A DNA stretch of 50,481 nt from Paenibacillus sp. oral taxon 786 str. D14 (GCF_000159955.1 NZ_GG695992.1:1-50481), one strand, 5' to 3'. Positions 16,603 through 25,793 are shown, counted from the first letter of the stretch. Numbers and translations are program-made. The notes: generated by a model not told the origin, from the sequence alone.

Positions 16603-19263
16603 GTGATGCGCAAAAGATGGCCCGCTCTGCTGCTCGCCCTCGCCGTTGTCGCCGGATTCGCTGTTCCGGGAGGAGGTGCTGTCTCGGTGTCAGCTGAAGA
16701 AGCGAATCCTACAGCTAATCAAGGTCCGTCCCTTGGTCGTGATGGGAGAAGCCTGCTTTATCCCAAGGGGTGGTATCCGGGATACCGGACGGAAGAGGGG
16801 GAATTCTTGCATGACTTCTCCTATGCAGGCTATCGGAGAGGTGAGATGCCGATCCCTTCCGTTAACAAGCACCGGGGCATTAATGTAACGAAATCTCCGT
16901 ACCGCGCGGACCCTACGGGGCGTATAGACTCCACACGCGCCATTCAGCAAGCGATTGATGATGCGGCGGAGCGCGGTGGAGGCGTGGTCTACCTTCCCAA
17001 AGGGACGTACCGTGTGACACCCCAGGAAGGGAAGGATTATGCTCTGAATATCCACTCCAGCGGGGTGGTGCTTAAGGGGGACGGGCAGCAACAGACGCAT
17101 ATTTACAATACTCAGGAGTTTATGAAACAAAAGGACATCATCCGGGTTGGCAATGGAGATTGGAAACGGACCAGCACGGTGACCAAGCTGCGCAAAACGG
17201 TGTCCGAACCTACGGTTCTGTTGCCCGTAGAAAGCACGGATGACTTTCAAGTGGATGACTTTGTCGTGATCACCTTTGAGACGACGGAAGGCTTCCTGAA
17301 GGAGCATGGGATGCAGAATAAATGGGCTTCCCGTCTAGGTAAGGTGGAGCCGATATTTTATCGGCAGATCGTGGCGGTTGATCCCAAGGCCAGAACCCTG
17401 ACCCTAGATATTCCTACCCGATATCCTCTGAAGCTTCGCGATGACATTACGATTACCAAGACGGAAGCGCCCATTACGGAAGTTGGCCTGGAGGACTTCT
17501 CGATCGCGAACGTTGAGAACTCGAAGCCGGGGCTTGGGGAAGATGATTTCAAAGTGGAAGGAACCGCCGGGTACGAATCTGATAATGCTAAAGCGATCAA
17601 CATGATTGCAGTGGCTAACAGTTGGATCCGCAATGTTAGCACGTACAAGCCGCCGGGGAATGCCACCTACCATATTTTATCGAAGGGCATTATTTTAGAC
17701 CGGACAAAAAATATCACCGTCGACAACGTCACGATGCAGTATCCGCAATACCGGGGAGCCAACGGAAACGGCTATCTGTACCAATTCATCGGAAACGATA
17801 ACCTGATTAAGAACAGCCGTGCCGTTGGGGCGAGACACAGCTTCACCTATGCCAATTTCTCAGCAAATGGCAATGTGTTGCTCGATTCGTATTCTGAGAA
17901 CTCTTTTTACCTCACGGACTTCCACATGTATTTGAGCATGGCCAATTTGATTGATAATTTCACGGTGAACGGGGACGCGATATCCGCGATTACAAGGGAT
18001 TACGGCTCGTCCGCGACGAACCGGCACGGCGTAGTGACAACCGAAAGCGTATTTTGGAATACGAGAGGCATCGCTGCCCATTCAAGTAAACCTGGGGTCA
18101 TTATCGAATCGGAGCAGTTTGGCAACGGGTATATCATCGGTACCCAAGGGAAAGTGAACGGGGTGAAGGTCGATATTGTAGGCTCGATCCCGGATGCCGA
18201 TACCTCGCCGTTTGATTGGGTTGAAGGCGTTGGGCAAGGGGAGCGGCTATTCCCGCAAAGCTTGTACAAGGATCAAACGAAGCAACGGTTGGATCTTCAG
18301 GCCTTAGGTCTCCAGTCGATCCTCGTCAACGGGGAAGCCGTAGCGGGCGTGCAATTTTTGCGAACGCAATATGATTACGTACTGCCCTTTGGCACGACAG
18401 AAACCCCAGTCCTTTCTGCACAGGCGGTTTCCGAGGATGCCCGTCTCAAGATCGATCAACCTAAAGGGATCGACGGAACTGGTGTAATTACGATTACACG
18501 GCGTGGAAAGACACAAACGGTTCGGGTGAAGTTCAGCGTGGCGAAGACGCCGGTGCTGCCGGAGAATATTACGATTGCTCCGGACAAAAGCGTACCGGGC
18601 TGGCGTTCCGCCGGTTATGCGATCAGTGCAGGCAAGACCGGACGTCTGCAATCTTTCCTGACGCTCGATAATGGAGAAGTCGTGAACACTTCCGAGTTGA
18701 ATATCCCGGTAACGTACCGGGTTAGTGACGAACAGGTGGGCTATATCGAAGGGAATACATTTTACGCTGAACGGCCCGGTGTCGTTGATATCATTGCCAG
18801 CTGCCAGCTCCAAGGCGTGATTGTTGAAGCGCGCCAGACCTTTGAGGTGCTGGAACCTATCCCTGAGCCGGAGGGACCCTTAGCCGCAATTGCCAAAGTA
18901 TCGGCCAGCGCAGATGACGGCAATGTGCCGAGCAACACGCTGGATCGTGATCCGGACACCCGTTGGTCGGCGGATGGGAAAGGCCAATATTTACAGATAG
19001 AGCTGGATGAGGTCACGACGGTAGATGGGGTGAGCCTGTGGTTTTATAACGGTCACACCCGTTCGAACTATTTTGATCTGGAGGTCTCCGTGGATGGCGT
19101 GCATTTCGAACCCGTTCTAACGGGGATGGCCAGCAAGAAACAAACGGAGCTGGAGACGTTTGAGTTTACGCCGACGCCGGCAAAATTTATCCGATATGTG
19201 GGGCAAGGTAACGAGATCAATACGTGGAACAGCTTGCTTGAAGTTTGGGTTCACGCTGAATAA
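16603..19263 (+). CDS. Secreted beta-helix protein with C-terminal F5/8-type-C-like domain (886 aa)
   Basis: A large exported protein. A signal peptide (to about Ala31) precedes a pectate-lyase-superfamily (Pectate_lyase_3-like) parallel beta-helix: YRADPTGRIDSTRAIQQAID and GGGVVYLPKGTYRV near 105-145, then many short beta-rung repeats to about 530. A region of beta strands near 660-740 resembles a bacterial Ig-like domain. The last 140 residues (ASADDGNVPSNTLDRDPDTRW, F..EVSVDG, KFIRYVGQGN) look like an F5/8-type-C sugar-binding domain. The start is GTG 16603 or ATG 16606, both after AAGGAGG. Next to GH88 it is the best candidate for the polysaccharide-cleaving enzyme, lyase or hydrolase, but no catalytic residues could be assigned. 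Confidence 0.8.
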   Translation: MMRKRWPALLLALAVVAGFAVPGGGAVSVSAEEANPTANQGPSLGRDGRSLLYPKGWYPGYRTEEGEFLHDFSYAGYRRGEMPIPSVNKHRGINVTKSPYRADPTGRIDSTRAIQQAIDDAAERGGGVVYLPKGTYRVTPQEGKDYALNIHSSGVVLKGDGQQQTHIYNTQEFMKQKDIIRVGNGDWKRTSTVTKLRKTVSEPTVLLPVESTDDFQVDDFVVITFETTEGFLKEHGMQNKWASRLGKVEPIFYRQIVAVDPKARTLTLDIPTRYPLKLRDDITITKTEAPITEVGLEDFSIANVENSKPGLGEDDFKVEGTAGYESDNAKAINMIAVANSWIRNVSTYKPPGNATYHILSKGIILDRTKNITVDNVTMQYPQYRGANGNGYLYQFIGNDNLIKNSRAVGARHSFTYANFSANGNVLLDSYSENSFYLTDFHMYLSMANLIDNFTVNGDAISAITRDYGSSATNRHGVVTTESVFWNTRGIAAHSSKPGVIIESEQFGNGYIIGTQGKVNGVKVDIVGSIPDADTSPFDWVEGVGQGERLFPQSLYKDQTKQRLDLQALGLQSILVNGEAVAGVQFLRTQYDYVLPFGTTETPVLSAQAVSEDARLKIDQPKGIDGTGVITITRRGKTQTVRVKFSVAKTPVLPENITIAPDKSVPGWRSAGYAISAGKTGRLQSFLTLDNGEVVNTSELNIPVTYRVSDEQVGYIEGNTFYAERPGVVDIIASCQLQGVIVEARQTFEVLEPIPEPEGPLAAIAKVSASADDGNVPSNTLDRDPDTRWSADGKGQYLQIELDEVTTVDGVSLWFYNGHTRSNYFDLEVSVDGVHFEPVLTGMASKKQTELETFEFTPTPAKFIRYVGQGNEINTWNSLLEVWVHAE

Positions 19264-19431
19264 TGTCGAATAATCAGGGCTGGAATCCCTCTACAATAGG
19301 CCAAACAGATCATTTGCGCTCCTCCGTTTTATGTTAATCTCATTCTGAATCAAATCGCCCTGGAAGAAGTACGGACATTTGAGGATCGCATCACAGGGAA
19401 ATCAGAGAAGGAATGGAGTGTAGAGGAACGA

Positions 19432-20353
19432 GTGAAGAACAAGGCAATCTTGCTGTTGTTGGCAATCTGTTTGGCGGGAATTATGGGAGTCACCACTCCG
19501 GCCCAAGCAGAGGCAAGATCAACCAAAGCCATTTGGGCATGGGATTTCTATGATGCGGCTTCCAACTCACAAAAAAATTACGTCTTTGCTGGAGTTTTTG
19601 AAGGACCAGAACATCAACCTGTTGTTTATTGGAACAAGCAGAACGCTGCCGGATCAACCGGCAACCTATACGGAGCTGATCAATCGTGCACATGCGGAGG
19701 GGATCCGCGTCTTTGCGCTGGTCGGAAGAGCCGAGTGGGCCTTGGAAGGACGACATCGCGATGCGCTCGCAGAGCTTCGTCAGGTGCTGGCGTTTAATGC
19801 TTCCCACCCGGACAGCACCTTTGACGGCATTCAATTTGATATTGAACCGCATGTCTTGCCGGAATACCAAACGAAGCGAGGTTCTGTCAATTATCAATAC
19901 CTGCAGGTGTTGAAGAAAATCGCGGCAGAAATTCGCACCAGCGGCGATCCGCTCGAGTTTAATGCGGCGATTCCTTGCTGGTATGCGACAGGGGAAAATC
20001 CGGTGATGGTGGAGACAGGCGGACAACGGAAGCCGTTAAGTTACTTCGTATTGGATATCGTGGATACCGTATCCCTAATGGCTTACCGCGACACGGCTGA
20101 CCGGCAGATTCGCGCGTCATTGGCGGAAGCCGATTATGCCGCAAGCTTGGGGAAGAAGGTTTATATCGGTGCAGAGACCAGTCCGCCTAATGGCTCTACG
20201 ATTCCCAGTGAGATTACGTACTATAATAAAGGCTTAGTTTACATGAACCAACAGATTCAGGCCATCAACGCTTATTTTGCGCAGCATGCCGGGTTTGGCG
20301 GCATCGCCATCCATCAATACCCTGCTTACCGAATTATGCTGCAAGACCGGTAA
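19432..20353 (+). pseudogene. Secreted TIM-barrel-like protein interrupted by a frameshift in an A7 tract
   Basis: Frame 1 begins at GTG 19432 (AGAGG upstream) with a signal peptide ending ATPAQA and continues TKAIWAWDFYDAASNSQK. Frame 2 carries the rest from about 19572: ITSLLEFLKDQNINLLFIG to the stop at 20353. The switch lies in AAAAAAA at 19571-19577; removing one A would give a continuous protein of about 306 aa. The body shows a TIM-barrel pattern with FDGIQFDIEP, reminiscent of the D-x-E motif of glycoside hydrolases, and AFVALVGRAEW-type strands, but I cannot name a family. It may be a null allele, slippage-controlled gene, or sequencing error. It follows the beta-helix gene and may act on the same glycan. 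Confidence 0.65.
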
Positions 20354-20417
20354 GAAGCAATCGGCGGGTGAGGCTTATCTGTACGCATACGGACAACTGA
20401 ACATGAATAAGGATGAA

Positions 20418-20458
20418 AAAAGAAGGATGCGAACCTGTTCGCTTCCTTCTTTTGCTTT
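20418..20458 (+). terminator. Intrinsic terminator closing the carbohydrate locus
   Basis: GAAGGATGCGAAC pairs with GTTCGCTTCCTTC (one mismatch), flanked by A-run and TTTTGCTTTT, so it could work in both directions. Confidence 0.75.
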
Positions 20459-20518
20459 TACACAAGATTAACACGCGGATGATACCGCCTTGATGTTCGA
20501 GCAGTACCATGAGAACAT

Positions 20519-20534
20519 GTGGGACCGTTCCCAC
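20519..20534 (+). promoter_or_regulatory. Candidate LacI-family operator
   Basis: GTGGGACCGTTCCCAC is a 16-bp palindrome (6-bp perfect arms) with the central CG typical of LacI/GalR operators. It lies 62 bp upstream of the operon that encodes its own LacI protein at 22842. No strong promoter is visible beside it. Confidence 0.4.
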
Positions 20535-20595
20535 TTCAAGATAGGACATTAGGCTTTGTGATGATTCTATAAAACAAGAAAGGCGATGAGCCGTA

Positions 20596-21063
20596 TTGCT
20601 AGTACTCGATGTGATGGGGCGTGTGACGCCGGACAATAACAAGACGCATATTCGTATTCCGTTTCAATTGGATGAGGATTGCAGCCGGTTGCGACTGAAA
20701 TTTGAATATACTCCGAAGCTGCTGGAAGAGCGCGGACGATCTTTGGAACTGCTAAGTCAAAGCTTCGACGCATATCTGCTGCCGGAACAGAAGGCACCGG
20801 CATTAGCCCAAGCAGACAAATATATCCCCCTAAAAAACCTGATCACGCTCTCGCTTGATGATCCGCTAGGTTATCGGGGCGCCTGTCATCGTCATGATCC
20901 GGTACAGGAGCTGGCGCTTTCGGCAAGGGAAGCTTCCCCTGGGTTACTTCCAGGCCCTCTACCCGCCGGAGATTGGGAAGTCACGCTAAGCGTTCACTCG
21001 ATCGTCACGGATACCTGTAATTATTTGCTCCAAGTTTGGGCGGAAAAGGAGAATGAGGCGTAA
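20596..21063 (+). CDS. Small partner protein of the PHP hydrolase (155 aa)
   Basis: A soluble beta-rich protein of unknown function. The frame starts at TTG 20596 with AAAGG about 13 nt upstream; ATG 20614 is an alternative. The block TPDNNKTHIRIPFQLDE with KFEYTPKLLEER resembles the N-terminal beta-sandwich that precedes the PHP domain in CehA/McbA-type proteins, recalled from family knowledge. Its stop overlaps the ATG of the PHP gene by one base (TAATG), so the two are translationally coupled. I infer that it is the detached N-terminal domain of the PHP enzyme, acting as a subunit. It is the first gene of an eight-gene operon. Confidence 0.65.
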   Translation: MLVLDVMGRVTPDNNKTHIRIPFQLDEDCSRLRLKFEYTPKLLEERGRSLELLSQSFDAYLLPEQKAPALAQADKYIPLKNLITLSLDDPLGYRGACHRHDPVQELALSAREASPGLLPGPLPAGDWEVTLSVHSIVTDTCNYLLQVWAEKENEA

Positions 21064-22085
21064 TGAAGTGGTTGGCTTGTGAGCTGCATACTCATACGCT
21101 GCATAGCGACGGCGCCCAGACGCTGGAAGAGTTAGCAGAGGGCGCGGCAAAACTTGGGTTCGATGCAATTGCGCTTACCGATCACAATACGATGACCGGG
21201 CTCGCAGGGAAGGAGACGATCTCCAAAAAGTTTGGACTGCTCATCGTTCCTGGGATGGAGTGGACGACATTCTATGGCCATATGGTGACGATCGGATTAA
21301 GCGAATATGCGGATTGGCGGAAAGCCGACCGCAGCAAGATCGATGAGGGGATTCAAGCGGTGCATCGACTCGGCGGGATTGCCGGTTTGGCTCATCCGTT
21401 CCGGATCGGAAGTCCGGCTTGCACCGGATGCTTCTGGGAGTATGAGATTCAGGACTGGTCCGTTGTTGACTATATTGAGGTTTGGTCTGAGACGTTTGCT
21501 TCCATTCGCACCAACAACCGACGAGCGTATGCCCTCTGGACCGACAAGCTGAGTGAAGGCTTGCGGATCTCAGCGACATCTGGCCGGGATTGGCATGTGC
21601 AGAAGGAGACGGATGAGCCGCTGTCGGTGACCTATCTCGGCATCCCGGAAGACGAATTGCCGAAGGAGGAACATCTGGTCAACGCACTTCGAGAAGGGAA
21701 AGCTTCGGTGACGATCGGCCCGTTGCTGCTGCTCTCGGTGAGCTGCGGCGGCGAAAGCTACGCTCTGGGTTCCGTCATTCCGTCACCTCTGCAACCGGAA
21801 GAGGACAGGGATATGCAAGCGGAGATCACGATTGATTTCTCCGTTCGGCCGGGGTTATGGTCGTTGCCCGATCAAAATTTCAAGCTGATCCTCTGCTCGG
21901 ACCGGGGCCAGGAGCTGGATACCGAGGTGATGTGGAACGGCGGCAAACCGGGCGACGATGTCATCCGTCTATCCGGTTTGCCGCTCTCGTCTGAGCCGAG
22001 AAAATGGCTGCGAGCCGAGCTTTGGGGGAGGGTGCGCGAAATTTATACGTTAATTGCTTTTACCAATCCGGTTTATTTCGATTAA
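21063..22085 (+). CDS. PHP-domain phosphoesterase, CehA/McbA-like (340 aa)
   Basis: A metal-dependent hydrolase of the PHP superfamily. The metal-binding motifs are HTHTLHSD (9-16), LTDHNTM (38-44), Glu66 in GMEW, and GLAHPFR with a later SGRDWH. The C-terminal half (from about 230) is a beta-rich extension. No signal peptide, so it is cytoplasmic. Family members cleave phosphomonoesters or phosphodiesters. It lies one base overlapped with its small partner and 16 nt from a GDPD-type gene, ahead of a LacI repressor and an ABC importer. The natural substrate is presumably the imported phosphorylated compound; the exact reaction is inference. Confidence 0.85.
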   Translation: MKWLACELHTHTLHSDGAQTLEELAEGAAKLGFDAIALTDHNTMTGLAGKETISKKFGLLIVPGMEWTTFYGHMVTIGLSEYADWRKADRSKIDEGIQAVHRLGGIAGLAHPFRIGSPACTGCFWEYEIQDWSVVDYIEVWSETFASIRTNNRRAYALWTDKLSEGLRISATSGRDWHVQKETDEPLSVTYLGIPEDELPKEEHLVNALREGKASVTIGPLLLLSVSCGGESYALGSVIPSPLQPEEDRDMQAEITIDFSVRPGLWSLPDQNFKLILCSDRGQELDTEVMWNGGKPGDDVIRLSGLPLSSEPRKWLRAELWGRVREIYTLIAFTNPVYFD

Positions 22086-22101
22086 GGAGGTAGTTCATGA
22101 C

Positions 22102-22845
22102 ATGAAGCAATTCCCTTTGATCACAGCTCATACCGGGTGCATGGGGCACCCCGATCATTCCTTAGCCTCATTTAATGCTGCATTGGCCCTTGGAGTGGAC
22201 GTTTATGAAGACGACATTCGGATTACGCGAGACGCAAAGTTGGTGTTGGCTCATGACGACGAGGTGGTGCTTGCAGATGGACGGCAGACCCGATTATCAG
22301 ACATTACACTGGCGGAGCTGGAGGAATTTTCGAAGGAGGAGCGTCTCCCTCTGGAATCCGTTCTGCGTTGGATCAAAGAAACCGGAAAAACGATGAACCT
22401 TGATATCAAATCAGCGGCCTGCCTGGAACCAGCGGCTGCGACGCTGCTCCAAATGGGAATGACGAATCAAGCCTTCTTCAGCGGATGTGGGTATGCGGTT
22501 GCCATGGAAGCTGAACGTCTCACCCCGTCCATTCGTAAGCTGCTGAACGTCAATATCGACAGCTTTCGATTGAGCTCATATGCAGAGGCTGTTGCCCAGG
22601 CCTGTGATGAAGCCCGTTCGGCGCGATGCTTCGGGTTAAACGTTCCGTACCAGTTGGTTCGACCGGAGCTCATAACCGCGGCGAGACAAGTAGGGCTGGC
22701 GGTCTATGTGTGGACGGTCGCAGAGCCAGACGTTATGCGGCGAATGGCTGGCTTGGGCGTAGATTCGATCACATCCCGGAATGTTGCCGAGCTGATCGCT
22801 GTGAAAAACGAAATGATCGCAAGTGAAGGAGAGACTCTACGTTGA
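22102..22845 (+). CDS. Glycerophosphodiester phosphodiesterase family protein (247 aa)
   Basis: A cytoplasmic TIM-barrel phosphodiesterase related to UgpQ. His10 (ITAHTG), the acidic pair in VYEDDIRIT (34-42, Glu36/Asp38), and His51 in LAHDDEV correspond to the catalytic/metal set of GDPD enzymes; the C-terminal VYVWTV block near 200 is also typical. The first loop reads HTGCMGHPDHSLASF instead of HRG..PENT, so it is a divergent member. ATG 22102 has AAGGAGG upstream; an in-frame start at 22054 overlaps the preceding gene. It overlaps the LacI start by four bases. Likely role: splitting an imported phosphodiester into alcohol and sugar or glycerol phosphate. Confidence 0.85.
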   Translation: MKQFPLITAHTGCMGHPDHSLASFNAALALGVDVYEDDIRITRDAKLVLAHDDEVVLADGRQTRLSDITLAELEEFSKEERLPLESVLRWIKETGKTMNLDIKSAACLEPAAATLLQMGMTNQAFFSGCGYAVAMEAERLTPSIRKLLNVNIDSFRLSSYAEAVAQACDEARSARCFGLNVPYQLVRPELITAARQVGLAVYVWTVAEPDVMRRMAGLGVDSITSRNVAELIAVKNEMIASEGETLR

Positions 22846-23876
22846 CTAGGAAGCCGAACCATGGCTTGCGGGAGATTGCCCGGGTGGCGGGAGTATCCAA
22901 GTCCACCGCCTCCCGGGTGATCTCCGGCAACGGATATGCCAGTGCGGAGGTGAAGGAACGGGTGCTGCAAGCGGCGGAAGCTCTCCATTACAAGCCGAAT
23001 GCTGTCGCCCGGGCGATGGTGACCAAACGCACCTACAATCTTGGGGTCATCGTATTTCGTGAGAAGCCGCCGATCGTCTCTCATCCGCTGTACGGCAAAA
23101 TCATTGACGAAATTCTGTTCGCTTCCGAAGCCCGCGGGTATTCTGTCTTCTTGAAGACGGATCGAGAGATGAGCTTACGCTCCACCGATTTTTTACTGGA
23201 ACAGCGGGTGGATGGATTGATTCTGGTCAGCCGTTTGCAGAAGAACGTGATCGATTACGTCAAAAAATTTCATCTGCCTTACCTCATGGTCAACGGTTCG
23301 ACCGACGATCCGGATGTGATTCATCTCGTCAGCAACGATGAAACTGGCGGCGCGCGGGCAGCCGAATATCTATACGGGCTGGGACATCGTCAATTTTTCG
23401 TCATCGCCGGACCCATAGAGCATCGCAGTCACTCGCTCCGCTTAACGGGATTCCTCCGGCGTCTGGAACAATTAGGCCTCTCGGAGCAATCCGGCGCTGT
23501 AAGGGTGATTCCTTCTCCGGAGTCCAGCTTTGATACCGGCTTCCAACGGATGGAGAAGCACTTCTCGGACTTTCGGAAATACGGATATACCGCGCTGTTC
23601 ACGACCAACGACATGCTGGCGCTGGGCGCCATGAAGTTGCTGCTGGATCGAGGCGTTCAGATTCCCCAGGAAGTTGCTGTCTTGGGGTACGACGATATCG
23701 AGCTTGGCCGCATGTACTCACCGTCGCTGTCAACGGTTACCGTAGATGCCGTCGGGATCGGACGAGATGCGGTGGAGCTGTTGGACAAGCTGATCCGCGG
23801 CGAAGCCGATTTGCCGAAGCTGGTGGAATATGAGAGTTATGTGGTCAAACGTCAATCAACGGAAGGGAAGGAGTGA
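22842..23876 (+). CDS. LacI-family transcriptional repressor (344 aa)
   Basis: A DNA-binding regulator with N-terminal LacI headpiece (LREIARVAGVSKSTASRVIS, 9-28, and hinge YKPNAVARAM) and a periplasmic-binding-protein-like effector domain ending in the usual GYDDIELGR and PSLSTVTVD. It begins at TTG 22842, overlapping the GDPD stop (TTGA), with AAGGAGAG upstream. Encoded in the middle of the operon, it probably regulates the operon from the palindrome at 20519, responding to a phosphorylated or sugar ligand. The effector is unknown. Confidence 0.9.
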   Translation: MTRKPNHGLREIARVAGVSKSTASRVISGNGYASAEVKERVLQAAEALHYKPNAVARAMVTKRTYNLGVIVFREKPPIVSHPLYGKIIDEILFASEARGYSVFLKTDREMSLRSTDFLLEQRVDGLILVSRLQKNVIDYVKKFHLPYLMVNGSTDDPDVIHLVSNDETGGARAAEYLYGLGHRQFFVIAGPIEHRSHSLRLTGFLRRLEQLGLSEQSGAVRVIPSPESSFDTGFQRMEKHFSDFRKYGYTALFTTNDMLALGAMKLLLDRGVQIPQEVAVLGYDDIELGRMYSPSLSTVTVDAVGIGRDAVELLDKLIRGEADLPKLVEYESYVVKRQSTEGKE

Positions 23877-23881
23877 CCTGA

Positions 23882-24706
23882 ATGGGATGGTATTGGAAAA
23901 AAGTAGGGGCAAGGCGAATTATCGAGTTTGTGCTGCTTACCGTGTTTGCGATATTTTTCGCCGGCCCGCTCTTGAACCTGCTGGTGCTGGCGTTCAGTGA
24001 GAAGTGGAACTATCCGGACGTCTTGCCGACGACTTGGGGATTCAAATGGTGGAACTTCGTATTAGCCAAGGACGACATCGTCTCCTCGATTTCATTGTCG
24101 TTCTTGATCGCAGTGATCGTAACGGCGTTATCCATCCTGATCTGTATTCCAGCTGCGTATGCATTCGCGAGAATCCAGTTTCCGCTGAAGCGAATGTTCT
24201 TGTTCTCGTTCCTGCTGACGCATGCATTCCCGAAGATGGGGTTATATGTCTCGATTGCGGTGTTGTTTTATCGAATTGGTCTCATGAATACCCTGCTGGG
24301 TGTCGTCTTGATTCATATGATTAATGTGTTGATGTTCATGACTTGGATTCCTACGGCTGCCTTCCGTAATGTGCATCGGGCGCAGGAGGAATCGGCACGG
24401 GATGTTGGGGCAACTCCATTTCGGGTGTTTCGGAGTATCACGTTGCCCATGGCGATGCCCGGCATTATGGTTGCTTCGGTCTTTACCTTTCTCAACTCGT
24501 TGGATGAGGCGCAAGGGACCTTCCTTGTGGGGATTCCGGATTTCAAGACAATGCCGATCGTGATGTACTCCATTATTTCGGACTTTCCGAGCAGCGCAGG
24601 AGCGGTGTTCTCCATCATTTTAACCTTGCCGACCATTATCTTGCTGCTTGCTGCACAACGTCTGGTCAGCGCAGATGTGCTGGCGAGCGGGTTCCAAACG
24701 AAATAA
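23882..24706 (+). CDS. ABC transporter permease (274 aa)
   Basis: An inner-membrane permease of the spermidine/iron/2-aminoethylphosphonate type. About six hydrophobic segments are visible (first at IEFVLLTVFAIFFAGPLLNLL); the EAA loop is QEESARDVGATPFRVFRSITLPMAMP. It begins six nt after the LacI stop with GGAAGGGAAGGAG upstream. The partner permease is at 26975, and the ATPase and binding lipoprotein lie between them. With PHP and GDPD hydrolases upstream, the substrate is presumably a small phosphodiester or phosphonate. That is inference from context. Confidence 0.87.
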   Translation: MGWYWKKVGARRIIEFVLLTVFAIFFAGPLLNLLVLAFSEKWNYPDVLPTTWGFKWWNFVLAKDDIVSSISLSFLIAVIVTALSILICIPAAYAFARIQFPLKRMFLFSFLLTHAFPKMGLYVSIAVLFYRIGLMNTLLGVVLIHMINVLMFMTWIPTAAFRNVHRAQEESARDVGATPFRVFRSITLPMAMPGIMVASVFTFLNSLDEAQGTFLVGIPDFKTMPIVMYSIISDFPSSAGAVFSIILTLPTIILLLAAQRLVSADVLASGFQTK

Positions 24707-24736
24707 GCCGACCCAAGGGAAAAGGGGGTAAACCGC

Positions 24737-25777
24737 ATGCAATTAGTGGTGCAAAATTTGACGAAACGTTATAAGACAGGGGACGGAGTCAGCGATATCA
24801 ACTTAACCGTGAAGCAAGGTGAGCTCGTGACCCTGCTGGGTCCATCGGGATGCGGAAAGACGACGGTGCTGCGCAGTATCGGCGGCTTTCTCGAACCAGA
24901 TGGGGGGGACATCCTGATCGAAGGCCGTAGCGTTATCGGGGTGCCGCCGGAGAAGCGCCCTACGTCGATGGTGTTTCAAAGTTACAATTTATGGTCGCAC
25001 ATGTCTGTGTACGAAAATTTGGCGTTTGGGCTGAAGATCCGTAAAATGCCCAAATTGGAAATCCGTGCTGCCGTCGCTGACGCGTTGAAGCTGGTCCGGT
25101 TATCGGGTTACGAGAAGAAGTATCCTGCTGAATTGTCGGGCGGACAGCAGCAACGCGTCGCCTTGGCCCGCTCCTTGTTGCTGAAGCCGGCTGTGCTGCT
25201 GTTGGACGAGCCGTTCTCGGCGCTGGATGCGAAGCTACGTCACGAGATGCGTGAGGAACTCCGTGAAATCCAAATGCAAACCGGACTTACGATGGTGTTC
25301 GTAACGCATGACCAAGAGGAGGCCTTGTCGCTCTCCGACCGGATCGTGGTGATGAATCACGGGCGAATCGAGCAAATCGCAGGCCCGCAACAAATTTACG
25401 ATGCGCCTGAGACTTTATATGTGGCAAGCTTTATCGGCAAGATGAACTTTTTGGAGGGGGTGGCGGATGAACGAAGCATCCGGATCGGCGCGCTCTGCTT
25501 TCCGAATGAGAAGCGGCTCAGCGGCAAAGTTACCGCAGCAATCCGACCGGAGGATGTCGTGTTAAGTGAGGCAGAGGAGAATGAAGAGAGGTTGGCGGGG
25601 AGAATCAAGCAAGTGATGGTACTAGGGCATTATGCCGAAGTGACCGTGGAGCTGCCGGGATGGGGGACGCTGCGTACGTTCCAATCGAAGGAAGCAACAC
25701 AGCACTTGTCGGTTGGGAAGGACGTTGGCGTCAAGATTGTCAAATTGATCGGGTTTCCGTCAGGTGAACCCAACTAA
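24737..25777 (+). CDS. ABC transporter ATP-binding protein with TOBE domain (346 aa)
   Basis: The ATPase of the importer. Walker A GPSGCGKT (35-42), Q-loop VFQSYNL, signature LSGGQQQR, Walker B LLLDEPFSALD and switch His in FVTHDQEEAL are all intact. The C-terminal 110 residues form the TOBE-type regulatory domain seen in MalK/PotA-like ATPases (AAIRPEDVVL). GGGGGTAA precedes ATG 24737. Unlike the LplA-type system at 7491, this importer encodes its own ATPase. Confidence 0.92.
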   Translation: MQLVVQNLTKRYKTGDGVSDINLTVKQGELVTLLGPSGCGKTTVLRSIGGFLEPDGGDILIEGRSVIGVPPEKRPTSMVFQSYNLWSHMSVYENLAFGLKIRKMPKLEIRAAVADALKLVRLSGYEKKYPAELSGGQQQRVALARSLLLKPAVLLLDEPFSALDAKLRHEMREELREIQMQTGLTMVFVTHDQEEALSLSDRIVVMNHGRIEQIAGPQQIYDAPETLYVASFIGKMNFLEGVADERSIRIGALCFPNEKRLSGKVTAAIRPEDVVLSEAEENEERLAGRIKQVMVLGHYAEVTVELPGWGTLRTFQSKEATQHLSVGKDVGVKIVKLIGFPSGEPN

Positions 25778-25793
25778 GGGAGGATAAACGAAC

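Noticed and set aside
19300..19431. Open frame continuing upstream of the GTG at 19432
   Set aside because: It has no ATG, GTG or TTG start and precedes a clean signal peptide; most likely chance.
20461..20541. Protein-like reading on both strands (plus: DDTALMFEQYHENMWDRSHF; minus: MSYLEVGTVPHVLMVLLEHQ)
   Set aside because: Both are very short, lack start signals or family identity, and part of the effect comes from the palindrome at 20519. Too little to call a gene.
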